Below are positions 47,606 to 58,906 of a stretch of DNA of 64,000 nucleotides, piece by piece. The DNA comes from Termitomyces sp. T153. Taxonomy: Eukaryota; Basidiomycota; Agaricomycetes; Agaricales; Lyophyllaceae. The notes beneath the pieces were generated by a model. It was not told where the DNA came from, searched no databases, and worked only from the letters and a program-made list of their open reading frames with translations. The translations under genes were made by a program, and so were the position numbers. Within the stretch, counting starts at the first letter, position 1. Each line of letters opens with the position of its first letter. Location: assembly GCA_018296165.2 (NCBI GenBank), contig JACKQL020000024.1, positions 372,001-436,000 of the forward strand. The letters are read 5' to 3'.

Positions 47606-50009
47606 TCCGTTTCTTTGTTTCTCACCACTTGTATCTCGCGACACATGACAGGAAAATGAAATGAATTCTTGGATTCTTAAGCGCCCCAAATTTGATCGAT
47701 CGAAAGGCCCAACTGCCTTTTTTAGATTGCAGTTTCAATGCCCGTTGTAAACATACTGCATGCAAGTGAAGCTTATAATGGTGTAATTTTCAAATATTCA
47801 GAATAGGACAATATGAAATCACTGTTACAAGATGCTCTCCAGTATCTGTTACGTCAGAAAGGGATTGTGCCGATGAGAAAAGATTGAGGAAGTACTCGGA
47901 TGATGACTTCATTGATCAAAACTACTGACCAGAAATGGTAATGTGCAGTAGGCGATCACTCGGCAGTAATGGCGGCAGTATTTTCGTCCTTTCGAGGCGT
48001 TCAGAGCGAGACAGAGGAGATGCAAGTTTTCTATGAGCAAGCGGAATACTCGTAGTTACGAATCTAGGTACACTCTGTCGAGATGGGCATAAGCTGCGAA
48101 ATCATCGTTACTCAGGGGTTGCGTAATCGGTGGGAAGAGGACCCATGTCGAAGGAGCCCCCGCGTTCGAAAGTAGAAGTTCAGAATACAGTATGCACGGT
48201 GATCGTATGAGTGTATCTCGAAGGGGAGACGCGTGCGCTAGATGGTAGGGGTTCAGTTCCAAGAAGTATGAGGACATGTGACTGCGTTCTCCGCTCTGAT
48301 CCCGTGCCTCCGTTCAGCGGACTTATAATTTCACGTCCGATCACGGTGGCTGACGTTGTTTACAAATGTTCTGTGCCAGGCGTTGCTGATGGATGGATCT
48401 ATGTTTGACGCCACGGGAGGCCAAGACACCGCGCGTACGCAAAGGACACGGGTACTTCGCGATGTGACCACGTCAAATACATACGCCACGTAAAACTCTG
48501 TGAGGAAAGCGATATTACTAAACGCTCAAAACCAAGAATACCACAATGACGCTCAACAGTTTACATAGCAGGGCGTAGAGTACAAACCCTACTTTACCCC
48601 CGCCTCTTAGCCCTGTATTGCGACTTGCCGGCGGAATAAACAGATTTCTTCTTCTTCTGTTTGACGCCAGCAAGCCACAGATTGGGCTAATGGGCGAGCT
48701 TGTTAGCTCAGTCTAGTAGTTGTAAAATAGTAATGGTATGTAAGCGTTTCATCCGGGCCTTTCCTGGTAGGTTGAAGGAAATAAGGTTCTCGGTTTATTC
48801 TCGGATCAACATTCTTTTTGGATTAGGGACTTGGAATTGATTCCTTGTCTACATACTCATTCCTTCAACCTCAAAGCATTGCCTGGGTAGGAGGCTGGTA
48901 GACACCCATTTCATAAACTTGAACTTAAACAGCATGTGCAGACACGGGCTGAGTTGCAACTGATAGTGGATATCTAGAGTGCACACCGTCCGTTTACGGC
49001 ACACATCGTATAGTCACGGCGAAAAAACGGTTACGACGACGTGCTCGTAAAGAAAAATTCCCAACCGCCGACGGCACGAAAAAAAACGGCGAGCTTACGG
49101 TCATATCTCGTGTACGGTAAGGTTTGACTGATAAAATGTGCTATACTTGTTCAATTTCATCGGGACATTTCGACTGATAAGTCAATACCTGGTTCGTTTC
49201 GTGGTTCTATACCTGGTGGCCGACCAGTCATAGTCAAGATGATTTTATGAACACGTAGTGAAAGATTGGCCTAAGGATTAGCTTAAAGATTATGAGAATC
49301 GGAGTTTAAACTTTTAAATCCTGCATGGTAGTCATTATTACAAGTAGTATCTTTGGACGCATCATGAGCCGGCACAATCGGTATCTTTGCATGCATTATG
49401 AGCCATAGCTGGACACGCTTGATTTCTGCAATTATTGCTGACTCTCAGGTAAGGATTCATTGTCACTGATGGGCAAATATCTTTGAAATTCAGGTATCAT
49501 ACACACGGCCGTAATTTACGGTTTAGCATGGCATTGAACCGTCCGTGACTGTACCATGCAAGGGTTCACCTGGATGGTCGACGGTGAAGTGATCGTGAGC
49601 CGTGAAAACGGTTACGGCGTGCAGCTCCAGGCACACTTCGTGACATGGGATAACGTGGAAGAGAGTAAGACCCGATCTGCAGCCACAGGAGTATTTACCT
49701 ACTCTCCTGAAACAGACGGTATCAGATGATGGTCGATTTCTCGTCCTTTGACATCGCAAGGCAAAGGCGCGCGAATTTTTAGATGACCCGGCTTGCGCGG
49801 ACGTTCGGAGACGAGCTTGCTCCGAACTTGCATCCTCTATTGTGGTTGACTCCGAACTATACCAAAAGACGACTTTGAAACGGAGGGACTTATGCCGTGG
49901 TGACTCGAGGCTCATCATGATCTTTCCTCATGTTTCTAAGTATATCATATGTGGTAGTATATATCTTGCCGACTCTTACATGGCTTGGAGTGCCGATTCA
50001 AGGAAAAGA
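47606..50009. other. Intergenic, 2.4 kb
   Basis: No convincing gene. Two stretches (48987-49130 and 49505-49630) are rich in ACGG/CCGT words and share an AAAACGGTTACG-type core. The last part should be the promoter of the P450. Confidence 0.45.
48987..49130 (+). repeat. ACGG-rich stretch with a partner at 49505-49630
   Basis: Contains TTTACGGCACAC, ACGGCGAAAAAACGGTTACG and TTACGGTCAT-like words. The partner has TTTACGGTTT and GAAAACGGTTACGGCGTGC. They may be two ends or fragments of an unidentified element. Similarity is short, so this is tentative. Confidence 0.35.
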
Positions 50010-52349
50010 ATGCTCGATATACCTCCTCAACTAATTGCTCTTGTTATTGTCCTTCTCGTTGCACTTGGGTTTAGCATTCATACCCAAAGTTCCAAGACAA
50101 ACGGCCGAAAACTACCCCCGGGTCCTTCTGGTGTACCGTTCCTCGGAAATTTGCTAGATGTCCCTGGAAAGGTCATTTTCTTCCCCTTTGGCATCCTCTA
50201 ATAACTCAAAAAACAAATTTACTAGCATTTGGCCTCATATTTTCGCAAATTGGTCGAAGAATATGGAGGCATCGTGTCGCTGAACATAGTTGGTCTTGTA
50301 AGTACCCCCGGGCCACAGTCTATGCATATGGGTTCTTGGAATCCGACTGATTATTGTCGTTGTAGCGGTTCATCTTGATTGGGAACATGGGGGTTGCAAA
50401 AGAGCTGCTTGAGAAGCGCGCAATCAAACATTCCTCACGTCCAGTCTGGTACTATTCCGTTAGTCATAAGCTTCCTCGCTCTGCACTTTTAATCCAACAT
50501 TAACTCGATTTTTGCTTCTTGTTGATATCAGCGTACTCATTTAGATCCTATTGGGGCTCATTGGGCTGCCAGCGAAGAAGGACAAAATCAAATTCTTGGT
50601 CGAAAGCTCTCTGTCGGTATCATGTCTACAGTGCGAGCCGGGAAGACAGAACCACTTCAGGAGTTTGAAGCAATTTCCAACATCCAGAGACTACTCGATG
50701 ATGGAGGTGCGGACTGGTTCCACTATATGAATGTGTATGTGGCATTTGTCATGATATGAGGAGCTTGCTTTATCTTTTCCTGGCAGCATTTCGGCTAGTT
50801 CAGTCCTTGCAGCAGGATTTGGCATGCAGTTTCCAACAGGTCAAGAACCAGAGCTCAAGGAGCTTCTCTATGTGTGTGCTATTTTTAACTACTTGCAGAA
50901 AGAAACTCATCGAAGGCTTGACATAAGGTGCTTGATGAAGCGGTGACTTTGATGACTCCTACAGCTAGTATTATCAATGTGTTGCCCTTCCTGGATTTAC
51001 TTCCTGGGCCCATGCCGTGGAGAATTCGTGCGCAAGAATTTCGGAAGCGAGAGGATGCAGTGTACAAGAAGCTGATTGACAAAGCTCTGGAAGGCGAGGC
51101 TTTGGGTATGGATACGTGCGTATACATCTCCTTCCGTCGTCTCACAGAAAAATAAGCTGAACAACATCGACTTCCCAGATGGGCTGCTGAGTTTGCAAGA
51201 GAAGACTCTAACTCAGGCGCTCAACGTTTCCTAATCAAGGGGTTCACTTCCGTGAGCTGATTCATAGCCAATCTTTTTCATCTTGTCTTGTGTAGTACTC
51301 AATTGGTTGGCGTCATAGGCAGCTATTGAAACCGTAAGTTGCCCAGAAACATACTCCACAACCCTTATGTTCATTTACTTACTATAGACCTCCATCACCC
51401 TACAAAATTTTATCCTTGCTTGCATCCGTTACCCTGAATGGATTCCGAGTGCACAAAAGGAAATAGACGCAGTTGTTGGGACTGACCGGTTGCCGTCCTT
51501 TAAAGACCGACCTTTCCTTCCCTATGTAGAAGCCATTGTTCGTGGTACGTTTTCATCGGCAGTATCAATGACTATCACAAAATAACGAATATTATTGCAG
51601 AGACACTTGATGGCGCCCCGCAGGTGGGCTTTAATACCTGCAATATTGATTGAGCTTGATACAGACCCATGGAACTTGTAGTTAGGTTCGGTATACCTCA
51701 CCAATCTGTTGCCGACGATGTCATTGAATATCAAGGACACAAGTATTTTATTCCAAAGGGAAGCATTATTTTTTCTGTCATCTGGTCAGTAGTACCCCGT
51801 TCACCTAAAACTCTTGGTAACATTCAGCATAAGGGCGATTGAACACAACCAGACGAAGTTCGAAGATCACGACCGCTTTATGCCTGAACGCTTTCTTGAT
51901 GCCAAGGGAAGCTTGAAGCCAGACTATGAAACAAGTGCTTTCGGTTTTGGTCGACGTGGTGAGTCTTCTCCTACAACTTCCAGTTCTCAAGCCAAACTTG
52001 AATTTTCTTTAGGATGCCCGGGTATTCCATTTGCTGAGCGGACACTATGGATCAACATTGCCACCATACTTTGGACTTTCAACATCCGTAGGTCTGATGT
52101 ACCTGATCCCAAGACAGGCTTGCCATTCCATTACGACGCTAGTGATGTGGCTTTCAGCGGAGACGTCCGTAGTCAATCCTGGATAGCTTTAACCTATACT
52201 GATTACATACATAGATCACGAACTGCCCTTTCCCTTTCCCAGCTGTTTTTGAGCCGCGCTCCCCCCAGCGTGCGGAAGTCGCCAGGAGGGAATGGTCCGA
52301 GTGTGAGAAGGACTTGCATGTCCTGCTGCCGGTGTTAAAAAAAGATTAG
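50010..52349 (+). pseudogene. Cytochrome P450 (agaricomycete O-methylsterigmatocystin oxidoreductase-like group), two coding lesions
   Basis: Start MLDIPPQLIALVIVLLVALGF is a membrane anchor, followed by LPPGPSGVPFLGNLLDVPGK. The body (HWAASEEGQNQILGRKL, FGMQFPTGQEPELKEL, RDRPFLPYVEAIVRE, FIPKGS) and the heme loop FGFGRRGCPGIPFAE are well kept, and the tail EPRSPQRAEVARREWSECEK follows a 50-bp intron (52165-52214). Two exons have lengths that break the frame: 51296-51333 (38 bp, I-helix just before AAIETT) and 51601-51623 (23 bp, K-helix). In the latter the ExxR motif reads ETLD, and one base seems missing after CTT. Everything else is intact, so the loss is recent or an assembly error. A working copy would be an ER monooxygenase of secondary metabolism or xenobiotic oxidation. 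Confidence 0.8.
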
Positions 52350-52963
52350 TTCAAGTATTTTGTTCCCTTCAAAATTTCGTGTAACAGTATTCTAATGATA
52401 CTCACTCGAGCGTAAGAAACGAAATATTTCGATCTAGAACTTTCTAATTCTTCAGCCCGAAAACATGTCCAATGTAGCCGAATTTTGAACGAACATGAAC
52501 ACGAAACTTTCGGCCTCACCTACGATCCCAGTGACTCCCAGACTTCAGCAACTTTCATTTAAAAATATACATAATAGCACTCGTGATGAGCTTATGATCA
52601 GGTTGTGTACTAACAGACATTCCCCAATAACCTGGGGTTGACGCATGACACACGACACACGACACGATTGAAATACCCTGCCCAAGTCGAGATCTATAAC
52701 TCGACTATAACGAATCCACTCTGACATACCCACGTCCCCCGGATGCCCATGTTCAGACGAACCTGACATGATATCGGTTCCAAGATTGGGATTGCAGTCC
52801 GTGGAATGCGGGTGCGGGGAATGTACGGCGGGCGATGGGCGGTAGATAATTATTGATGAATGTGTGTATGGGCGGCGGGTGTGGGTGTGATGTATATACC
52901 ACCCAACTTCGTTTCGTTTCATTCTACCACATCATACCTCCTCAAAGGTCCCGTCGTACATGG
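52350..52963. other. Convergent intergenic region, 614 bp
   Basis: Between the 3' ends of the P450 and IMP3. Contains a short CACGACA repeat near 52648-52665. Nothing else is recognised. Confidence 0.5.
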
Positions 52964-53758
52964 TCACAGGAGATCAAAGTCGTCGAGCTAGCGTTGGTAA
53001 GCAAGGGCATCATGGAGGGAAACGAACCGCACCTCATCATTATACGCCAAAATTGTCCTCTTAAGCTTGGAAGTGTCTACCCAAGTTACAAAGTCCTCCA
53101 TGTGTCTGTGACGTGGTGAGTGGGATGAGTAATATGGCGGATGGGGTGCGTACATACCTAGTAACGAGATATGCTGGATCAGTGATAGTATCCGGACCCA
53201 CGCGAACATGTCCCTGTTCGATAAATTTGACCGCCTGCGCCAACAACATATAAGCTAGGCACGCCAAAAGAACGCAGCTCACAACTCACCGCACTAACGC
53301 TCTCCGCCATCTTCGCGACACACATCACGACCGCAAGCCTTCTCCTACAAAACGCCGCGACGGTGAGCTTATTTTCGACATCGCTAAGCTTGGCGTTGGC
53401 GTTGAGGACACCCATGTCATAGAGCTTGGAGAGAATCTGGGACTCGGTGCGCGCGCGGAAGGGGTCTTGAGCGGGGAGGAGGGAGACGCGATGGGCAAAG
53501 GAGCGAAGGGTACCACAGAGTTTGTTGTATCTGCAATATGGGTAAGGAGGACCGAGTGGGTAAGAAAAGCTCACTTGTGGTAATCCTCGCGGTCTTGGAT
53601 GTGATACCTCCGCATTACCTTGATTTCACGGAGGTTGGCATCTTGTTTCCACTGCTTCGGCGGTCAGTGTGAAGTACATTCGCACACGACACACGCACAT
53701 TGAGAAAGTCAACTTTCTTGAGAAGTTTTTGCTCATGGTACTTGAGTTTGCGCACCAT
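52964..53758 (-). CDS. IMP3: U3 small nucleolar ribonucleoprotein IMP3
   Basis: First exon 53758-53699 encodes [20 protein letters not shown], the hallmark start of IMP3; then [32 protein letters not shown], the S4 RNA-binding domain ([26 protein letters not shown]), and after a 45-bp intron (52988-53032) the end NDELDDFDLL. Length is about 180 residues, normal for the family. IMP3 bridges U3 snoRNA and the 5' external transcribed spacer in the small-subunit processome of the nucleolus. It is a conserved single-copy housekeeping gene. Pieces of its 5' part reappear as relics at 57405-57620 and 62828-62940. Confidence 0.92.
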
Positions 53759-54018
53759 GTTCGCTGTTGAAGGGTGGAAAAAGTTACGTCACGTGGTATT
53801 CTACAAATTTGGGGGTCTGTTGAAGCTTCGTTCTCCGCTTGTAGACTCCTGTGTTATCGTCTTCTCATGTGCCTCTGGATGAGAATAGCGGCGTGAATCT
53901 TTTCCAAACCATATTAGCCCCGCTTTTTGAATACAGTTCTCTTCGGAAAACATACCCCATTTTGAGAGAGCGCTATTGACAAAGCCGTAATGAGGAACAT
54001 CGATCTCTGCGATTACAT

Positions 54019-54121
54019 GGTTCCATATAGAGAGTTCCACCTCTCCTGTCATTGTCCACCACATTCTGAAATAGTGCTCACTCAGAATGTGGTGGACAAT
54101 GACCTGGTTCCATATAGAGAG
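54019..54121 (+). repeat. Near-perfect inverted repeat inside an 87-bp direct repeat
   Basis: Arms 54048-54069 and 54082-54103 (22 bp, e.g. CATTGTCCACCACATTCTGA) are exact inverse complements around a 12-base loop. The flanks carry the direct repeat GGTTCCATATAGAGAG at 54019-54034 and 54106-54121. The structure could be the core of a small non-autonomous element or a duplication that folded back. No transposase is nearby. Confidence 0.85.
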
Positions 54122-54527
54122 CTACCTCTTCACTGTCAACTACCTTTATCGAAATTTTCCCCATATCCGAGTTTGAGTTCTCGAGCAGATAACAGTCGAC
54201 TTCGCCGACCTCTTGTCCTTCCTTCACACATTTCCCTTCCCCTCACCTCTCACGCACTAGCTGAAATATGGAGGTGGATGGGAAAAGGAATTGGGGACAC
54301 AAGGATCTTCGGAACGCAAGCAGGTCGGCGAACTTTCGTCGAGCCACATGTGCATATATGGACCCGAAGTGCGGGAAATTGGATCGTATCGAGATGCCAC
54401 ATACTTTCTGCGGCAGTTGAATGTTATCTGACTCGCGCCAAGGATTGAGGTGATCGCAGTCTTCGATGGCTTATTGGTATATGCTATCGCGCATCGTGTG
54501 CTTTATCCTCAGGTAAGTATCTGAATG

Positions 54528-55165
54528 TTAATCAAATTCGGTGTCGTTCCAATAAGAGTCTCCTTGACCGGAGCCGTCATTGATTAGAACGACCTCATAG
54601 CATGAGACTAAGTCTTGCGGCTCCGAATTCAACGCGGCCGTCTCAATTGCTGTGACTGTGTAGACATCGCCGCCGGGCGCGAAATCGTTCGTCATTTCGT
54701 TGATGATCTGCTCTGACTTGGCCTTTACATTTGACCCCTTCTCCCAGACATTCCTCAGCTTCGATACACGTACCAGCGACGTTTTTGACGAGTCATAGTA
54801 CTTCTAGTAGGAGTGACACACAAACGGACCTCTTCAAATTCGCTCTTTTTTCGAAAATAACATCCCCAACATTTTGAATGTTGTACGTTCTGGGTCCACC
54901 TCAGTACGAGCCATAGTGTTGATTTCAAAGTCCAGATTCGGACCACTGCCGCTCACTTTTACTACCAATTTACTCTCTATGATGGCCGAAATTGCCGTTC
55001 TCGTCAAAATTTACTCGTTCATCTGTGAATTCGTTTTCCTACTAAACAAAGTGAAGGGTTTCTCATCATCAACGGTGTATAGATTTCTGGGAAGCATCGA
55101 TGGATATACAAACTGGCAATTAACTTATGGCCCCCATCGCGACCATACACCTTTGTTTTGGTCCT
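54528..55165 (-). pseudogene. Degenerate gene of unknown family
   Basis: On the minus strand several stretches of protein-like text follow one another in different frames: LYTVDDEKPFTLF, TRTAISAIIESKLVVKVSG, MARTEVDPERTTF, and a final run VSKLRNVWEKGSNVKAKSEQ to a TAA at 54528. They are separated by an in-frame TAA near 55009 and by shifts that do not match simple introns. I read this as a decayed gene. The family was not recognised. It sits between IMP3 and the deaminase cluster. Confidence 0.4.
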
Positions 55166-55399
55166 TGATAGCATTTGACATGGATTGATTGGTTAGGTAT
55201 GGTGTTTATGATTGTTTCGGATTACCTGTGCTCACCGAACATGTTCATCGCAGTTTGAGAATAATTTTGGTTTTGATGGGCGGCCCGTGGTGTGGCGTCA
55301 TTGACTGTGTAGTAGCACTGCGATGATAATCTATACTATCTGTTCCCGCTCCTCCTGCTTTGTATTTCTTATGCATGATGCTTTGAACGAATTGCGACG

Positions 55400-55640
55400 T
55401 CCACATCCCCACAAGGAAGATGTTGACAGTGAACCAGGTGGTGTTGGAAACGTCCAGTGGCGGTTGGTAAACGGTTTGGAAGCACGCTATGATGGAGACA
55501 ATTTGGAGACGACATCGAACGATATACATAGATAGATACATTGTAATACATTGAGCCACTCGGCCAAGGCCTGGCTGCATAAAATGGATGTAATCGTCGG
55601 AGATTTTTGTGAGCGGAGACACAAGCTCTATTGTCACAGT
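55400..55640 (-). repeat. Hydrophobic gene fragment, copy 1
   Basis: Minus-strand text RVAQCITMYLSMYIVRCRLQI has a close partner on the plus strand at 57780-57900 (RAAQCITMYLSMYIIPCHFQI). Both look like remains of a membrane-protein exon and are now without a complete frame. The two copies are in opposite orientation and flank the eroded deaminase copy. Confidence 0.5.
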
Positions 55641-55962
55641 CAGACATGTATACTCAGTTCAACTCCAGTGTACTGTAAGTATACCATCGAAGTAGATCAA
55701 TCCAAAATCTGATCTTAATGTATGGTCGAATGAAAAAACAGAGGGCCGTGTCCAATAATTGTTGTGACGTAGTACGTCCCAGTCGTGGAGCGCTGTCTCG
55801 GAGGTTGGTGCTCGTCAAATGGCCGCACACTTACATTCGGTCGGCACTGCCCCGATCCAACTCCCACCCCAGTCACTGCGCCGCAGTAGCTTAAATGCTA
55901 CTCATCCGAGCTGGCAGAATCTCTTACGTCCAAAAATCTTGCCCCAGTCATAGTCTAATGAA

Positions 55963-57323
55963 TTATTGCTTAAAACGACGATAGGCTGCATAAATCTTTT
56001 CATAGTTTCTGTCAAGAAAAGTCTCTTGAGCTCCCTAAACCTCATCATTAATCACCATTCCAATGGCATCCGTAATATCTTGAGAAATGCGAGAAGTTAT
56101 CCTCTTATACCCTTCAACACCAACATATGGCACGATCGCTTCGGCGTTGGGAAGTGCCCAATTGTATCCCGGCTTGCCATTATTACCACTTGGAGTCCAT
56201 TTCATCTTGAGTATACGATTGAACTCATCCATCCACAACGAACAGGCAAAGCAGGTCCTTTTGCCACTTCCTAGAGGAAGATGTTCATCCATTCGGGTTT
56301 GAAAGTTTTTGACGTTGCTCATCAAGTGAAGGATGAGGCTAAGTTCGGCATGCACGCATGGGACAAAAGTGATTCCTTTAGTAACATCCCCTTGCCAACC
56401 TGGATAACTCATGTCCATATTGGAGAACAAATTCGACCTATAATTCTTTGTTTCATCCACCTCTAGGACCTTCAAGTGCCGCTCCCCAATTCCTGCTGTA
56501 ATCAACACGCGAGGTATGGCACTCTGCTCAACACCAGTTATCCATTTTATGCGAGTGTCTCTGCCGTACCTCCGCTAGACATTGATAAGCCGACTGACAG
56601 CCAGGTAATCCACTAGTTTTTCGAGACAACGTTCCAACCTAGTGAGAAGATCGCGATATTTGTACGATCGAAAGAATTGAGAGTTTAAAAACGTCGAGGC
56701 AGCACACAGCAACTCGAAAAAAGGGCGGTGTGACTCTGCTTTCTCACTGTATTCCGGATTTTTTTTGGATCGATCGTTGCAAAACGTGAGCGCGTGGATC
56801 AAAACTTGTTTGAAAGATGGTGTATCAAGCTGATAATCTGCTTGGAGAATCTGAATGAAAATTCTGTACCAAGGCCCATGAAATTCCGTGTCTGTGGGCT
56901 CGTATTCTCTGGCTGCCTTGTAGAGGTCAATGTAAAGGAATTTGAGTGAGTCATGAAGTTTACGAATTCGTTTATTGATCCTCCTGCAACTGCGACGAGC
57001 GAGAAAGGGGAGAAGATCCTCAGACCCGTTGGCACTTGTCAGGGTGTCAAAGAAGAGGGTGGATTCGGCTACGTATCGGGGATCTGACGCGGCCGCTCTT
57101 TGCGAGGAATAACATGTTATTTTCAGGCATGTAGAAAGCAGCAACAAGCCCGTCTGGTTCGTCTGTGGTCGGATACAGGGCAACGGCATCGGAAAGTACA
57201 AGACGTTGGTAGTTGTCTCGGCCTAGCTCAGGCCACTTGGAAGCAGGCCTAGTAAAACGCAGAGTACGTAGAAGCCACAAGTCTTCGGCAAGCTGAGTCC
57301 TCTACTTGGCTGGCAAGAGATAT
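55963..57323 (-). pseudogene. Deaminase-fold gene copy A (OTT_1508-like), eroded
   Basis: This copy aligns end to end with the intact copy at 58907-60274. It has several independent lesions: the start ATG is ATA (57321-57323), about 5 bp are missing near 57297, one base is inserted near 57090 in the Lys-Ser-Gly stretch, a Trp codon is TAG near 56575, and a Glu codon is TAG near 56035. The motif region survives (VHAE, then CFAC), so selection against it was lost recently. The region between the lesions is still highly similar to the intact copy. It lies on the same strand as copies B and D. Confidence 0.85.
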
Positions 57324-57404
57324 GGTGATTGTTGGATTGTGCGGAATGTTGAGAACAATTTCGGATGATCGATTTGTCTCGGCATTGCTAAGCTGGGAGT
57401 TGAC

Positions 57405-57620
57405 TAAGTTGTGGGTGTCCACTGCTCGGAAGTTCAGTGTGGGATAAGCTCGCAGGAATGAACCTCGCAGACAACTTACACGTTGGGAAAGTCAACTGTT
57501 TGAAGAGCTTTTGTTTATGGTCTCGATTTCTTATGGTCTCGATCTCACCAGGTGACAGAGGAAAAAATGGTGTCACATGGCGTTTGGCCGCATTCGTGTC
57601 AGATTCCTGTTTCCAGATTC
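57405..57620 (-). pseudogene. Relic of the 5' part of IMP3
   Basis: Resembles 53648-53870, the start of IMP3 exon 2, intron 1, exon 1 and promoter, in the same orientation: CCACTGCT, CAGTGTG, GAAAGTCAACT-TT-GA-GAGCTTTTG, TCACRTGG and GA-TCCTGT words occur in the same order. It is no longer coding. It lies just upstream of deaminase copy A. Confidence 0.55.
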
Positions 57621-57779
57621 CCTCTGACTGAGTGACTTTGAGCGACAAATTTGTATTGACTGCGGACTGATTTTTTGATGTATCTTTATAACATTTATAT
57701 ATCAAAAATGAGAATGGGACAAGTGGTCCACAGACCAGTTCTTTCTGCACTGTCATCGTCAGCGTGGACGTTCTGCTTG

Positions 57780-57900
57780 GCCCTGTCGTTGCCAGCCAGC
57801 CGAGCAGCTCAATGTATTACAATGTATCTATCTATGTATATTATCCCATGTCATTTTCAAATCCTCTCCTCTGTCCCCGGTGTCAAAGGAGTTTACGCCT
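57780..57900 (+). repeat. Hydrophobic gene fragment, copy 2
   Basis: Inverse-orientation partner of 55400-55640 (shared AATGTATTACAATGTATCTATCTATGT-type core, not written in full). The flank between this copy and the next deaminase gene carries no gene. Confidence 0.5.
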
Positions 57901-58102
57901 CCTCAGAAAGAGATAGCGAGCGGTCGAAGAGCCTCCTTTAGTATGCAAGAGTGACACAGTGATAGAGGTAAATTGGCCAATTGTATTCGGCACCAGTGGA
58001 ACTAGTTGTCTTTGTAATGAGAACCGTCAGAGAGTTCACTAGAGGATGCACAGAAGCTCGAGGATTTTCAACGACTGATGGGATCAAAAAGGGGCGTCTG
58101 TT

Positions 58103-58287
58103 GAAAGCTATCTTATTCGTTTATCAAGAGCACGAAGACCCGTCAACAATCTAAGCAGCGAGAGACGGAACGACCAGAACACCAAGCCACGAGATGAAAG
58201 TTATCTTATTCGTTTATCAAGAGCACGAAGACCCGTCAACGATCTAAGTAGCGAGAGACGGAACGACCAGAACACCAAGCCACGAGA
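58103..58287 (+). repeat. 93-bp tandem duplication
   Basis: Units 58103-58195 and 58196-58287 are nearly identical, differing at about three positions, e.g. CAACAATC against CAACGATC. The unit includes TTATTCGTTTATCAAGAGCACG and ends CCAAGCCACGAGA. Near-identity means a recent event. No coding potential is evident. Confidence 0.95.
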
Positions 58288-58906
58288 ATTATCGTCAACA
58301 CAAGCAGCGAATAGCGTCAAGAATCTTCCAAAGTCTACCAGAAACGAGTCGATTTTACAGGGGGAAAAAGCTCCTTTATTCTTCGTATCGTAGTCCTTTT
58401 TATATCTGAAGTTATTTAATGTGGCGATCGGCGATCCCTCCCTGATTTTAAGGTAGACCAACAGTCGGTCTCGTAATCCCAGACCTTATTCCAGCTTGCT
58501 TTTGTCATTCAATCGATTTGTTGCCCCTCCCGACGTCATTTGGTTGTTACTTCCTTCTATCTTTCCTTCGACTTCTGTCCTGTTTCAACGCCAATTTTGA
58601 GTCGACTCTTCTCAATCCATAGTCCGTTCGCTACAGCCGTCCGTCTCCCTCATCCTTCAATTTCGTCCGTACTCGCCATTTCCGTCCTTCCACTAACAAT
58701 ATGTTCCTAGTACTCGTGTATACCAGATTCGTTCCATTTCCGTCTTCACATCCTTCGGCCCTACCACACCGGAACTGGCATAATCTAAAGTCCAGAAATA
58801 TCTCGACACTTATTAGACTAGCCTGGAACACGTCAACTTCTACTGATTTGATAGTCGATAATGAGTACTCATAGATGCGTGGTCTGTAGATTACATTCAA
58901 ATTAGA

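Noticed and set aside
49523..49918. 131-codon minus-strand frame
   Set aside because: Composition is atypical, it overlaps the ACGG-rich repeat block and resembles no family.
45864..52349. Secondary-metabolite gene cluster (monooxygenase plus P450)
   Set aside because: No backbone synthase is present, the P450 looks broken, and the genes are separated by 2.4 kb and by ordinary housekeeping genes.
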